Shown here: piece by piece, positions 10,275 to 21,670 of the stretch
Numbering within the stretch: the stretch's first letter is position 1
How the letters are laid out: each line of letters starts with the position of its first letter
Notes under the pieces: model-generated
Database searches by the model: none
What the model was told of the DNA's origin: nothing
Seen by the model: the letters and a program-made list of their open reading frames with translations, nothing else
From: Mixophyes australis
Lineage: Eukaryota > Chordata > Amphibia > Anura > Limnodynastidae
Length of the DNA: 64,000 nucleotides
Direction of reading: 5' to 3'
Assembly: GCA_036250195.1 (NCBI GenBank)
Contig: JAVHZZ010000001.1
Location: 375,516,707 to 375,580,706 of the forward strand
Translations under genes and position numbers: made by a program

Positions 10275-11238
10275 AGAGCCTTCTGCAAGGACTTAGGTAT
10301 CAGTCTCAAATTCTCCTCTGGGTACCACCCACAAACCAAGGGTCAGACGGAGCGAGTTAATCAAGATTTAGAATTATTTCTTCGTTGCTTTTCTTCACAC
10401 AACCATTCCAATTGGAGTCTTCTGTTACCTTGGGCCGAATTTGCCCACAACAACCACAATCACTCTTCTTCTGGTTATTCCCCATTCTTTACTGTATATG
10501 GGACCCATCCCATGCTTCCCTCATTTTCCTTCCCTCCCCCCACGGTCCCTGCCGCCCATGCCATGACTCAAGATATGGCTAAACTATGGGTGTCCACCAA
10601 ACAGAATCTTCTCAAGTCTGGACGTCATTATAAATCCTCCGCTGATATTCACAGAAGAGTCGTACCAGCCCTCCAGGTTGGGGACAAGGTCTGGCTGTCC
10701 ACTAGGAATTTGAGACTTGAAACTGGCACCACGCTTCATTGGACCCTTCTCAGTTACTCAAATTATTAACCCAGTTACGGTTAGACTCCAACTTCCTCGG
10801 GCACTAAAGATCCATAACACCTTCCATATTTCTCTCCTTAAACCGCTGATACTCAACAAGTTTTCCCACGTCACCCCTGTTCCTCATGCTATTCCCACCA
10901 CTATGGGGGACGAGTATGAGGTTAGTCAAATCCTGGAAGAACGTAAATTTCGAGGACGTTTACAGTACCTGGTACATTGGAAAGGCTTTGGTCCAGAAGA
11001 GAGGTCTTGGGTTTTTAAAGAAGATTTGCATGCTCCAGGATTACTATCCGCCTTTCTTAAACAACGCTCCTTACCTGATAGGTCTTCCGATTGTGAGGAG
11101 GGGGGTACTGTCAGACGCCGTCCCCGCGCCTCCACGCTAAGCAGGGACGGACGTCTGACTCTCCTGCAGCGTCCCGTTGCTAGGCAACGGAGATGCACCT
11201 TCCGGCGGCGGTGTGCGCATGCGCGCCCGTCGCCATGA
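10275..11238 (+). pseudogene. pol: Pol C-terminal part: integrase end and chromodomain
   Basis: Directly after the TAG the same frame continues the integrase core (GYHPQTKGQTERVNQ, with the catalytic glutamate) to about 10,718. There a one-base change moves the open frame, and APRFIGPFSV follows. The C-terminus holds a chromodomain (YEVSQILEER, YLVHWKGF, SWV), the mark of chromoviruses, which directs integration to marked chromatin. The frame then reads through the polypurine tract as EEGG and ends 130 bases inside the 3' LTR. The nonsense and the frameshift both disable this copy. Confidence 0.93.
11095..11105 (+). promoter_or_regulatory. Polypurine tract
   Basis: GAGGAGGGGGG ends three bases (TAC) before the 3' LTR. 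It is the expected primer for plus-strand DNA. It is also coding, giving Glu-Glu-Gly-Gly in the pol frame. Confidence 0.85.
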
Positions 11239-11757
11239 CAACGGGACGCGCTGCTAGGATTTCCTGTCGGCGGCCAGACAGCTGGCCACCGAATCACTGC
11301 CCACCAATGGGGGTTTAGCTCCTGCTACTTATATCCTGCTCTGACATCACTAGGATGCCAGAGCAACTAGTTTCCTAGCCTCCAGCGTTTTCAGACATCC
11401 TTAGTGTATTCTCCATTGATTCCTGTGTTTGACCCGGCTTCCTGACCTTGCCTTTGGATTCTCCCTGTGTCCTGCAATTATACTTCGGTTCTGACCTCGG
11501 CCTGCTGACTATCCTCTGCCTTCTGATTTTGTACCTTACCTGCCCGCTTGGTTCTGACTCGGCCTGTACCTCCACGGATTTGCCCTTACCTCGCAAGTAG
11601 CTACCTGGGAGGGCCGCGACCTGCACGTCGTTCGCCGCGAAGCCCAAACTCCCTTGCGGGGGTCCCTGGTGAATACCGGCGGCGTGTTAGACTCCGCGCC
11701 TCCTGGCATAGCTGAGCCAATACTTGCAGGTACTAAAGTCACCTCCGTGACACTGGA
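11109..11757 (+). repeat. 3' LTR of sushi-type element plus right TSD
   Basis: The LTR occupies 11109-11752 (644 bp) and is followed by CTGGA at 11753-11757, the same five bases found before the 5' LTR. It differs from the 5' copy at two positions only, both in the CpG-rich 5' third. Confidence 0.97.
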
Positions 11758-11825
11758 TACCAGGCTCTGGCTGCATCTAGGCCGACATCGCGTTCTAGAA
11801 TATGAGAGCATAAAGTTCTAGTTAG

Positions 11826-12540
11826 TAAAGTTATTATTATTATAATTATTATTGTTTCTTTATAAGTCGCCACAAAGGGTCAGCAGCGCCGTACATGACA
11901 TATACAGAAAACAGTTATTCATGACACAACATGATACATGAAGAACAAAATACAAAGACCAGAAAAACTTAATGAATAAAAAAATTAAAAAAATACAGGT
12001 AGCATGGTAATGCAGCTCAAATCATTTGTGGAATAGTAAGTGAGAGTGATGGTAGTAATCAGAGACAAGTAGGCCTAAGCTTAAGAAAACGAGGCTAGGG
12101 AAGCAGGTCAAGAGGTACATAAGGTGATGGAATGTTAGAAGGAGAACAAAGGAAAGAGGGTCCTGCTCGTGACATCCTAAAGGAAAGGGGGAGACACAAA
12201 TAGATGATACTGATTGGGGGAGAAAGCCGGGAAAAGGGAGTTAGGAGGAAGGCTGATAGACTTGAATAAAGAAATGAGTCTTAAGGTCACGCTTGAAGTA
12301 TTTGAGAGTAGAGGCTAACCTGATTGAACGTGAAAGATTGTTCCACACCTGGGGAGCACCCCGGACAAAGTCCTGGAGGCGGAAGTGGGAAGAGGTAATC
12401 AGTGAAGTAGTGAGATGGCAGTTATTGGCAGAGTGGAGAGGCGGAGAGAAGTGTAGGTAGAGATGAGGTTGAAGATGTAGGGTGGAGGATTGATTGTAAC
12501 ATCTGACATTAGCATCAGTAGAGTGGGTACAAGTGAGCAA
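11826..12540 (-). mobile_element. L2-like LINE, 3' end (RT C-terminus and 3' UTR)
   Basis: On the minus strand 12540-12241 encodes SHFRLQDFVRGAPQVWNNL and later FKRDLKTHFF, the C-terminal WNxLP...FK..LKTxLF block found at the end of L2/Rex-type LINE proteins. The stop is followed by a 3' UTR that ends in TTATTA repeats near 11,830. The segment around 44,827-45,480 is a related copy. It is 5'-truncated. Confidence 0.7.
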
Positions 12541-12730
12541 GCCTGTTCACCTTTACTTATAATAGAAATTTTAGTTATAGAGTAACTCTTCTGGAACTCG
12601 GGTACCTTCAAAACATTAGTACAAAGTCCCCGGGTCTCAGAAGGACGAAAATTTGGCAGAAGCAAAATCAAGGATAGTAAGCCAAAGGTCGGGTAAGTTG
12701 TAGCCAAATGAGGCCAATAATAAATGAGCT
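12490..12730 (-). repeat. Copy of a repeat also present at 33,600-34,110
   Basis: Its reverse complement matches 33,607-33,738 plus 34,003-34,110 over about 240 bp, with scattered differences. It lacks the 264-bp MITE found there, so it works as an empty-site reference. It probably belongs to the body of the L2-like LINE just downstream. Confidence 0.8.
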
Positions 12731-15127
12731 CCTGCTTGATCCCTGGTATTATTGTGAATCTCGCAACTTCTGACCCCTGGCTTGCCTGAAACTCCTTTTG
12801 CCTAATTCTCCCGTGGATCACCCAGTGCCTCCAGATATCCAATATTTGCAGTTCATTGTCTACCTTGGAAAACCAGAGTCTCCAGCTTCTCACCATTATC
12901 TGACAATCCAGATATCATATACCTGCAGTCATCTGTCTAACTTGGAAAACCAGTGTCACCAGCTTCCCAGCTTACCTTTCCAAAATAGACACCCTGCAGC
13001 TGCTGTCATTTGCCATACTTGGAAAACCTGGGTCTCCCACAGTCATCCTGAAAAGTTTGATTTAATTACCCAAAGGACAGAACAGGGTATGTTACATGCA
13101 CTGAGCAGATCATCTATGCTCATCGGTACAAAACCAAGCTGATTTGCAATGTAGACAGTTATTAATTACTAAGAATATGTATATGTGTAAGAGCATGTCT
13201 GCTACTGTACTTCTTAATTAAGAATTAAATAACAATATTTATTCCTATCCTATTATTCAAAATTCATACTTTTAAATCAGAACAGTATCAATGATATTAC
13301 TGAAGCACTAGCCCATTTTCTGCTGGCTTGTAAAAACATCATCCTCAGCAATGAGCAGTATATGAAAGACAGTAACATTGCAGGGACCCTAACATTTAAT
13401 TTCACCTGTCAATACTAATTACACTTCCAACCTTCCTTCCCTATATTTCTTATATGTCACGGAGTACTGTCAGCTAGTTATATTAAAGTCTACAGCTTTT
13501 TGTAATATTAAGTAGAGATGAGCGGTTTGGATTCTTAGAAATCCTATAGATTCGAGATTTGGGGTTCTAAGTAGAACAAAAACATGACACAATTTTTACG
13601 CCAAAAATTAATCTGAAAACGAGGCAAAATGTAATTTCCAAGAAAATATAAATGAAAAATTTGCTAGATATTGACAGGAATAAGCGCCTCTAGCTACTCC
13701 CTGATCTAATATCGTATCATATATTCCAACAGTCATACAATATATCACCTCCATTTTGGTAGGAAACCGCTCCTGATCCCCTTTATCTGTCACAAACCGC
13801 CCTCTGCGAACTTGTGACTTGGAAGCTTACTGTAAGCCTTACAGTGTAAGGGAACACACAGGATTCCAGCCCAAATCTCACACTCACCTCTTTCTCTAAG
13901 GCTATAGATTTACTGGTCCCTTTACCAACACAGACACCCGTTTCCCCACCTCTCCGCCACTAGCTACATATAAGACCTGTAGTAAACCTATGTCTTAATT
14001 ATCCATTTGTGCACACTCAATACTCTGCTAGCTAAACAGTTAACCCTTTACACTCTGGTATCTAAAAAGTTAATCCAGCCAACCAATCTCTCTCTTCTAC
14101 ACAGGCAATGGACTTGTTTAGAGCAATAAGGACAGAACTATTAAATTATTAAATGTAATATACAAAAGGTACAAAGCTTACATATAATAAAAAACAATTA
14201 GATAAAGATTTGACATACAAATAAAAAATTGCAAACCTTATAAAAGCAAATGGGATGAAAGTATAGAGCATAATTTACGTATAATAATCTGTATGCCTGG
14301 GGATAGGCCAAAAAGATGGACAGTCCTGCAATTAGATTGATCCCCAAGAAACTGACAATTTGCCCTTTCACAACACAGGTTTTTTAAGAAAAATGAAATG
14401 GGACGGCCTTCACAGGGGCAGTGTTAATGCTAATAGGGGGGCAGGAATGTCCCCTGAGTGCCACTATAGTTTGCTCAAAAATACTCCAAAAGTTTGACCT
14501 TTGGTAACTCTTCACAATTATATCCCAGAGACATAACTCCCCCTTCAATATACCAGTCATAATCTCCTGCACGTAGAAATTCCAAGCATGATGGAATTAT
14601 AACCATAGGACATACCTTTCCCAAAGACAGGTGATAAGAGCTGTTCCCTGGTACCGTTAGTAAGTATGATTCACGGCCCGGATGTGATTTCTGCTCCTCA
14701 GTGTGGAGCTGCACACAGATTTCCCAAAATATGAAATATGAAGACATTTTCTTTGAGGTTCATATTTCTATATACCTGTACAGGCAGCCTTCAAACGCTG
14801 CCTTTGACTGCAAGGATGTCAAGCTGTGAACAGCTCCAAAAAGTCTATTCAGGTGTCCAAAAAACTAACTTGTGTCAGGATGTAGCTCACCGCAGGGGCC
14901 TTTGAAGCTGCCACAGGTGACACTGCTATCTTCTAACACCGGGATGTGCATAGCCACCAATTACACATACAACAGTCCTTCTGACTTCACATTTTACAAC
15001 ATAGTAGCTCAATTTATCAATGGATTTAGTTGATATATCAAAAAAAACACTGTAGTTATGAATTAGGCCTTATTCCCCAAAATTATGTGATGGGTTAACC
15101 CTTTTAACTGTAAGTTCTCTATGTTCA
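12731..15127. other. Gene-free stretch with short degenerate repeats
   Basis: At 12,830-13,040 three loose copies of a unit containing TTGGAAAACC occur. A sequence starting TGTCACAAACC at 13,788 resembles a gypsy LTR start, but no matching end with a target duplication was found. The segment from 13,513 (AGAGATGAGCGG) resembles one end of a repeat whose opposite end type appears at 26,006. No coding signal. Confidence 0.4.
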
Positions 15128-15158
15128 CAACAGATATCTAATATATATAACCCTAGCG

Positions 15159-15204
<46 letters not shown>

Positions 15205-15825
15205 AAAAAAATATTTTCTCAGAAAGGGCTCATCCAATTGACCTGAAATTTGGTATACTGACATTATTTGACAAAAAAATGATAATAGTGAAGTCAATTA
15301 ACTTCCATCATCCCCCCTTACCCCCGTGGGAGGGGTAGTAAAGGCTAAATTTACCAGTTGAGGGCTCAAACTCTTGACCGTGTGGGTATTTATTTACCAG
15401 AGCCTGTGTTTGGTCATGGAAATTGTATGTCACATTTTCACGAGTACGGAGAAGCAGTGATGTGAAAGTGCAGGTTATGAATACTGCCCTTCAAGGAAGA
15501 CTGATTGAGCACAGCGATAAGGTGTTTAGCAGAAACATTGTGTATCGAGAGGTTTTAGAACAGTAAGACGATGGAGATTAAGAATGTGGCGATGAAGATG
15601 AAGGATGAGGTGATGGAGAAGAATGATGAGGTGGTGACATGTGGACAAAACCACGTTAAAAAAGGGCGCTTACGTCGGGAAGTAATGCTCTTCCCCTGAG
15701 GAGGCCTGGGCTAGGCCCAATTGCATGACAAGAACCTTTTTAACACCTTAAGTAGCTTGATTTGACTAGAATGCATGAGTATCATGCACGTGTTAACTTG
15801 TCATCTATATATATAGCTAGTGGCA
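15128..15825. mobile_element. Possible Helitron/Helentron-like non-autonomous element
   Basis: It begins near ATCTAATATATATAACCC, continues through a GT run (15,161-15,203) and a stretch reading GACCTGAAATTTGGTAT, and ends near ATCTATATATATAGCTAG. A hairpin TGCATGA-GTA-TCATGCA lies at 15,771-15,787, some 35 bases before the CTAG. This recalls Helitron-type ends, but the hairpin is farther from CTAG than usual and no helicase is present. Confidence 0.25.
15161..15203. repeat. GT dinucleotide microsatellite
   Basis: About 21 uninterrupted GT units. A His-Thr repeat peptide on the other strand is an artefact. Confidence 0.95.
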
Positions 15826-16433
15826 GACTGGCCAGGGTTTCAGCTTGCCCAATGGCAAATGGGTCCTGTGGGTCCCTGATGAAGTGAGAACCCTTAAACA
15901 TTAAACAATATGTAGAAAATGTTAATGACCCTTAGTTGCTTGAAAATATAATAGAAGTTCCAATATAGGATCCAGTGACCATCAAGCAGTATGGCTTAGT
16001 TTAAAGACAGAGACAGAGACAGACACCAGCTCATACCACACAAAAACAAAGGTGTTAAAGTTTAGGAATGCTGACCTTGTAGAGATGGGAAAATGTGTAA
16101 TTGACTCTTTGGCAGAGTGGAAGAACTTGAAAGGAGTTCAGAAGAGGTGGAAAAAATTAAAAAGTGCAATATCGAAAGCAGCAGACCTTTGTATCAAAAT
16201 GTACAAGGAAAAGGAAGCCAGTGTGATTTGCAAAATAAGTAGCAAGTATTGTGAGAGCAAAAAAGATGGGCTTTAGGAAATATAAGCAGACTCAGAATAA
16301 TGAAGACAAAAAGGTGCATCTTGTTAGACAGGTGGAGGCTAAGGAGGTAATCAGATGTCCAAATGCACAAGCTGAAGAGCAAATGGCCCAGTCAGTAGGA
16401 AAAGGGGGCAAAACTTTTTTTTGGTACATAAGT
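15826..16433 (+). other. Unassigned stretch with a lysine-rich open frame
   Basis: A frame at 16052-16276 encodes 74 residues rich in Lys (KKLKSAISKAADLCIKMY). A second frame at 16251-16457 is Gln/Lys-rich. I recognise neither. A purine run AGGAAAAGGGGG lies near 16,400, and an LTR-like start at 16,434, so the segment could be internal sequence of a decayed retrovirus-like element. This is a guess from order alone. Confidence 0.2.
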
Positions 16434-17257
16434 TGTCGAAGTCGTATAATTGGGTGAACGAAAGTATATATTAATATTGTTTTATCGTGCGATTGCACTC
16501 CGTACGCCACGCTACACGTGGCATAACGCGATCGCACGGTAACATACGCACGCACACACTCGCACTACAACATTTAGTTATATATATATTTCATATTTAT
16601 ATGGATTCCATTCCACTGTGATTTATGAGCAGATAGTATTTAGTTTATTACTAGTTTATATATTATGATTATATGTACACTTCAGTGTTATTTAAGGTTC
16701 AGGTTATAGGAAATGTGTCATGTCTGATATCATTTTAATCCCCTATTCATCAGCAGCTGTCCGGTTCATACGCCGAAGAGATCGCATATTGCATACTTTA
16801 GTTATTAATGTTAGGGAATAAATAGTCAGAGTGATACCAAACTGTAAAATGCTACTGGACTAGTTGTAACTGGTTTCTGGGTGGGAAAATCATCTGGAAT
16901 GTTGACCCTCAGCCTTTGAGGGAGTTGTTTGAACTAGCCTATGACCTGTTTACACTGGACCCATCTGAAGTCTGGACCTATAGAAGCAAGCCATGTCATC
17001 TACATTGTTCTCTCTGTAACACTGAATGTATATAATCATAGCTGTGCTCCCACTGGCTTCAGTAATTCTTTGACCACAGTATTCTGGAGTGAAATACTGT
17101 TCACTGGTACCCGTGGGAGCACAGCGAACGCAGCGTTATGTATTTATCTTTGGATATTGGCTGTACTGTAATATAATTATGTATTGAACTGTTAAATTCT
17201 ACATCTGCTAAAATAAATTACTTTGTGCCTTGGAAACACAATACAATCGCTTCGGCA
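16434..17257 (+). repeat. Candidate LTR of an unassigned retroelement
   Basis: The 824-bp block begins TGTCGAAG and ends CTTCGGCA; these ends are inverted repeats matching 7 of 8. AATAAA occurs near 17,212, about 45 bases before the end, as in an R-U5 boundary. The flanks TAAGT and GTGCT do not match, so it is not a clean solo LTR; it could be a 3' LTR whose partner is lost. The sequence after 17,258 is CR1-like LINE. Confidence 0.35.
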
Positions 17258-17783
17258 GTGCTTATTTGAAAAAGATAAAATTACTTTAATAAAGTGAAAG
17301 GAGAAAAACAAAAGCAGGAATATTTAGACTAAAGACAGAGTGAGAGTCTTGTTGAGGAAGACAAAGAAATTGCAGATCATCTTAATTATTTCTGCTCAGC
17401 GTTCACCATAAAAAGAAAGGGGATGGGGCCACAGTTAAGCTGAATTATTCAATCAGTCACTATCTACAGGAGTAATTCCAGAGGACTGGAACAGAGCAAA
17501 TGTAGTCCCATTGCAGAAAAGTGGAAGCAAGGAAGAGGCGAGCAACAACAGTGAGCCTTACATCAGTAGTAGGAAAACTGATGGAAACACTCTTAAAATA
17601 AAGAATTGTAGAATATCTCAAATCCAATAATTTACAGGATCACAAACAGCATGGATTTACTTGGGGGAGATCATGTCAAACAAATCTTATGAACTTTTTT
17701 GACTAGGTGACTAAAGTGATAGATCAAGGGTGTAGATGTAGCTTATCTGGATTTCAGTAAGGCTTTTGACACTGTCCCACATC

Positions 17784-18154
17784 CAGGGCCGGATTAAGTG
17801 AATGGAGGCCCCTGGGCTAAGGGGGCCTCCATTCCCATGTGAGGGCCCCCCCGGTGAGCCGAGCCACCCCCAAGGCACTTACCTCCTTCTCCTGGCATTG
17901 CAGTCCTTCCCCGGCGCGCTGTAGGCTCTTTACTGAGGATATCTCGTTAGAGTGAAACTCACGAGATCTCCTCAGTAAGGAGACTACAGCGCGCCGGGGA
18001 AAGACCGCAGTGAAAGTGCTCAGCAGCACTGATCGAGTCGGAGGCGCCCCCGCCCCGACCAATCAATAATGCTGCTGAGCACTTTCAAGGGCCCCCTGGA
18101 TGCCCGAGGCCCCTGGGCTGTAGCCCAGTTAGCCCTAGGGTTAATCCGGCCGTG
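17784..18154. mobile_element. hAT-type MITE inside the old LINE
   Basis: Ends are CAGGGCCGGATTAA and TTAATCCGGCCGTG, inverted with one mismatch. Flanks CCCACATC (17776-17783) and CCCATATC (18155-18162) match 7 of 8, fitting an aged 8-bp hAT duplication. A long GC-rich hairpin (arms ending in CTACAGCGCGCCGGGG) fills the middle. It shares its GAGGCCCCTGGGC terminal block with the copy at 34,586. No transposase. Confidence 0.85.
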
Positions 18155-18701
18155 CCCATATCGCAGACTGTTAAATAAACTTCAAAGCTTGGGTTTGGAT
18201 TCTAAGATGGTTGCATGGACAAGATCTTGGTTGTAGAATAGAAAACAGAGAGTTATAGTAAATTAAGTGCATTCAAAGGTTACCAGTGGAGTATCTCAAG
18301 GATCTGTACTTGGACCAGTGCTTTTTAATATCTTTATTGGTGACATTGCAAATGGTATTAAAGGGAAATTATGCATTTTTGCGGATGACACAAAGATATG
18401 CAACAGGGTAAAAGGAGGTGTAAAAGAAATTATTGATGATCTAGGTAGACTATAGGAATGGTCAAGAGTGACAACTACAGTTTAATGCCAAAAAATGCAA
18501 AATCATGCACTTGGGTCTCAAAAACCCAAAGGCTAAATATAGAATTAATGGCATTATAATGGAAAATACAGAGGAGGAAAGAAGGAAAGAAAGTAAGAAA
18601 GAAAGAAAGACCTGATAGCAGAGAGTAAAAAATAATAATGCCACTGTAAAAGTCATTGGTATGGCCTCATCTAGAATACTGTGTTCAGTTCTGGAGGCCA
18701 T

Positions 18702-19017
18702 GGGCCTGATTCATTAGGTAAAGTAAAGAAAAAAATGAGTAGCTTTGCACCTTGGCAAAACCATGTTGCATTGGAGGGGGAGGTAAATTTAAAATGTGGG
18801 GACATATTTATAGTTGGTGTACAGCATGTTCTAAATCAACTTTAAATTTCAGTGTATAAATAAATGTATTAAGTATCAGTGTGCTACATGAAAAAACAGC
18901 CAGTATTTATCTTATATGCAAAATAAACTAATTTGCACTCTTGCACTGTAACATGGTTTTTGTCCAGGAGAAAACCTACTCATATTTTTGCCTTACTTAC
19001 CTTAATGAATCAGGCCC
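18702..19017. mobile_element. Foldback MITE, GGGCCTGATTCATTA family
   Basis: Starts GGGCCTGATTCATTA and ends TTAATGAATCAGGCCC, with inward AAAGTAA/TTACTT blocks. CAT flanks both ends, a 3-bp duplication, and the LINE reads on across it. Relatives are at 23,892 and 49,830. Confidence 0.85.
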
Positions 19018-19171
19018 CATATCTCCAGAAGGATATAAATACATTAGTGACTGTACAAAGAAGGGTAACTAAAATGGTGCATGGCTTACAGCACAATAGT
19101 TACCCAGAAAGACTAAAAGATCTTAATGTGTATAGTTTGGAGCAGAGAAGGGAATGGATGCTATAGAATGG

Positions 19172-20319
19172 GGAGGGGGAGGGGATGCTATAGAAAGGGG
19201 GGATGGATGCTATACAAATGGGGGGAGAATGGATGCTATAGAAAGGGAGAGGGAGAAAGGATGTTACAGAAAAGTTAGAGAATAAGGTGTCTATGTACTA
19301 AAATAATGCGGTGACAAATTGCAGTGATGCATAATGAAGCACCGCTATTATTCACCAAGCCGGGGGCTACTCTAGGATAGTTGAGGAACATTTTATGTTT
19401 TTTATTATTTTCCCTCTATTTGGCTCTCCTCTGTTGCTTTCTATTAGTATAATTAATCTTACATCTACAGAATACATTAACAGATGCAAATAAATATAGA
19501 ACGGTATAGATTATCTATATATAATTTACATTACCTTTCTCTATATATTTGCATGTGTTAGTATATTTAATATTACATCTAGAGAATACATTAATAGACA
19601 GCAACAAAGGAGAGCCAAGAAGTGGGCAAATACTAAAAAAATAAATGGTTGCTCAACCATTAAACTGTTTATTAAATGCTTGCAGGCAACAGGGTATGTG
19701 AAAAAAAATCTGGTTGGCAACGGGGCATGCGAAAAGAAAGCAGTTTGGCAGGGGAGCATGTTTGGGAACAGTAGGTAGACAGGGGGGGCATTTTAAAGAA
19801 AAGCTGGTGTGCAAAAAGCTGGCATAGGGCGCTTAGGACAGAGGTGTATGTGAAAGATAAGCTGGAGGGCAGGGGGACACGTAAGTAAAAGTGGTGTTAT
19901 GCAGCTAGCATATGTAACAAAAGCTGATGGGCAAAGGGTGGCATATGTGAGAATAGCTAGTGGGCAGTTGGATATATGTGAGAAAAGTTGTTGGGCAGTT
20001 AAGGACATGTCAGTTTGTACCAGGTGAATGATGTCAAGGGTTTTTTTTTGTTTTGTTCTGAAATCTGACTTTTGGAGCTTCCCCTCTAAATATCCTGCGT
20101 TTGCTCCTGGGCAACAGTGACGTCTGGACAATATTCTGCGTCGGACATGAGTACATCTGGACTGCAGCCTTACCAGCCAGCCAGGAGGAGGTAAGAGTTG
20201 TTATTTTTATTTTAGAAATGTCAAGTGTGTCATGGGCTGGGAAGTGAGATTTTTGGGAAGAAGAAGGGGCGGAAAATTAAGTTCTGCCTAGGGCGCCGAG
20301 CAACCTTACACCGGCCCTG
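19172..20319. other. Gene-free tandem-repeat stretch ending in a hAT fragment
   Basis: At 19,150-19,270 a loose unit of GGATGCTATAGAAAGGGG repeats four or five times. At 19,690-20,000 a unit of about 40 bp (GGGCAG...GTGAGAAAAG) repeats with heavy decay. The stretch ends with GGCGCC...ACCGGCCCTG, the right terminus of the CAGGGCCGG hAT family (compare 57,300-57,321). No left end was found. Confidence 0.55.
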
Positions 20320-20380
20320 GTGGAAGGACATGTAAATACTATTTATAATGGTTGACATATGTACATACATACATTACATA

Positions 20381-21670
20381 TACAGTCATGGCCAAAAGTT
20401 TTAAGGATGACACAAGTATTGGTTTTCACAAAGTTTGCTGCTTCAGTGTTTTTAGACCTTTTTGTCAGATGTGGCTATGATATACTGAAGTAAAATGAAA
20501 AGCACTTTACAAGTGTCGAAGGCTTTTATTAACAATTACATTAAGTTTATGCAAAGAAAAAATATTTGTAGTGTTGACCCTTCTTTTTGAAGACTTCTGC
20601 AATTCGCCCTGGCATGCTGCCAATTAACTTCTCGGCCACATACTGACTGATGGCATTGTTCCTCACCAAACTGTTCTTGGATGGTTGGGTGAAGTTGCTC
20701 TTCGAGGATGTTTTGCTACCATTCTTTATTCATGGCTGTGTTCTTAGGCAAAATTGTGAGTGAACCCACTCCCTTGGCTGAGAAGCAACCCCACATATGA
20801 ATGGTCTCAGTATGCTTTACTGTTGGCATGACACAGGACTGATGGTAGCGCTCACCTTTCCTTCTCCGGACAAGCATTTTTCCAGATGCCAAACAATATG
20901 AAAGGGGATTCATCAGAAAAAATTACTTTACCCCAGTCCTCAGCAGTCAAGTCCCTGTACCTTTTGAAGAATATCAGTCTGTCCCTGATGTTTTTCCTGG
21001 AATGAAGTGGCTTCTCTGCTGGCCTTCTTGACACCAGTCCATCCTCCAAAAGTCTTCATCTCACTGTGGATGCAGATGCACTCACACCTGCCTACTGCCA
21101 TTCCTGAGCAAGTTCTGCACTGGTGGTGCCTCAATCCCATAGCTGAATTACCTTTAGGAGACGGTCCTGGTGCTTGCTGGACTTTTTTGGGCTCCCTGAA
21201 TCCTTCTTCACAACTATTGAACCTCTCTCATTGATGATCCGATAATTGGTTGATTTAGGTGCAATTTTACTAGCAGCAATATCCTTGCCTGTGAAGCACA
21301 TTTGTACAAAGCAATGATGACTGGCCATATTTCCTTTTAAAGCTTCCAGTCTGTTATTCTAACTCAATCAGCATGACAGAGTGATCTCCAGCCTTGTCCT
21401 CACCAACACTCTCACCTGTGTTAACGAGAGAATCACTGACCTGATGTCAGCTGGTCCTTTATTGGCAGTGCTGAAATGGAGTGGAAATGTTGTTTTGGGG
21501 ATAAAGTTCATTGTCATGGCAAAGAGGGATTTTAAAATTAATTGCAATTCATCCGATCACTCTTCATGACATTCTGGAGTATATGCAAATTGCCATCATA
21601 AAAACTGAGGCAGCAAACTTTGTGAAAAATAATATTTGTGTAATTCTCAAAACTTTTGGCCATGACTGTA
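20381..21670 (-). mobile_element. Tc1/mariner element with degenerate transposase
   Basis: It runs from 20383 to 21668 between TA dinucleotides. Terminal inverted repeats of about 70 bp start CAGTCATGGCCAAAAGTTTT at both ends. The minus strand encodes a Tc1 transposase in broken frames: a helix-turn-helix part near 21,330-21,100, KVIFSDESPF near 20,930, NTAMNKEW near 20,725, and the C-terminal EKLIGSMPGRIAEV near 20,600. The part that should carry SPDLNPIEN and the last catalytic residue is deleted near 20,660. The element is dead but structurally complete at its ends. Confidence 0.93.

Larger units (their letters stand above)
6245..11752 (+). mobile_element. Complete sushi-type Ty3/gypsy chromovirus, young but non-coding-competent
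   Basis: The 5,508-bp element runs LTR, self-priming site, gag, GGGAAAC frameshift site, pol (PR-RT-RH-IN-chromodomain), polypurine tract, LTR, bounded by CTGGA duplications. Two mismatches in 644 bp between LTRs suggest an insertion age of roughly a million years or less, depending on the mutation rate (inference). Three lesions lie in coding DNA: at about 7324, at 10273 and at about 10719. No env-like frame is present. Confidence 0.97.
17320..19172 (+). pseudogene. Old CR1-like LINE reverse transcriptase, interrupted
   Basis: Forward fragments follow the order of a CR1 RT: FxxFF-type region at 17,385, then DLQDHKQHGFTWGRSCQTNL-like sequence at 17,620-17,690, LDFSKAFDTVPH at 17,740-17,780, [18 protein letters not shown] with FADDTK at 18,267-18,400, and WRPYLQKD...VQRRVTKMVHGL at 18,690 then 19,020-19,170. 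Stops and shifts are frequent. A hAT MITE (17,784-18,154) and a foldback MITE (18,702-19,017) are inserted; the RT sequence resumes exactly across both. Confidence 0.85.

Noticed and set aside
13788..14922. Solo LTR between TGTCACAAACC and AGGTGACA
   Set aside because: The ends look right, but the flanks (TTATC versus CTGCT) do not match and no internal support was found.
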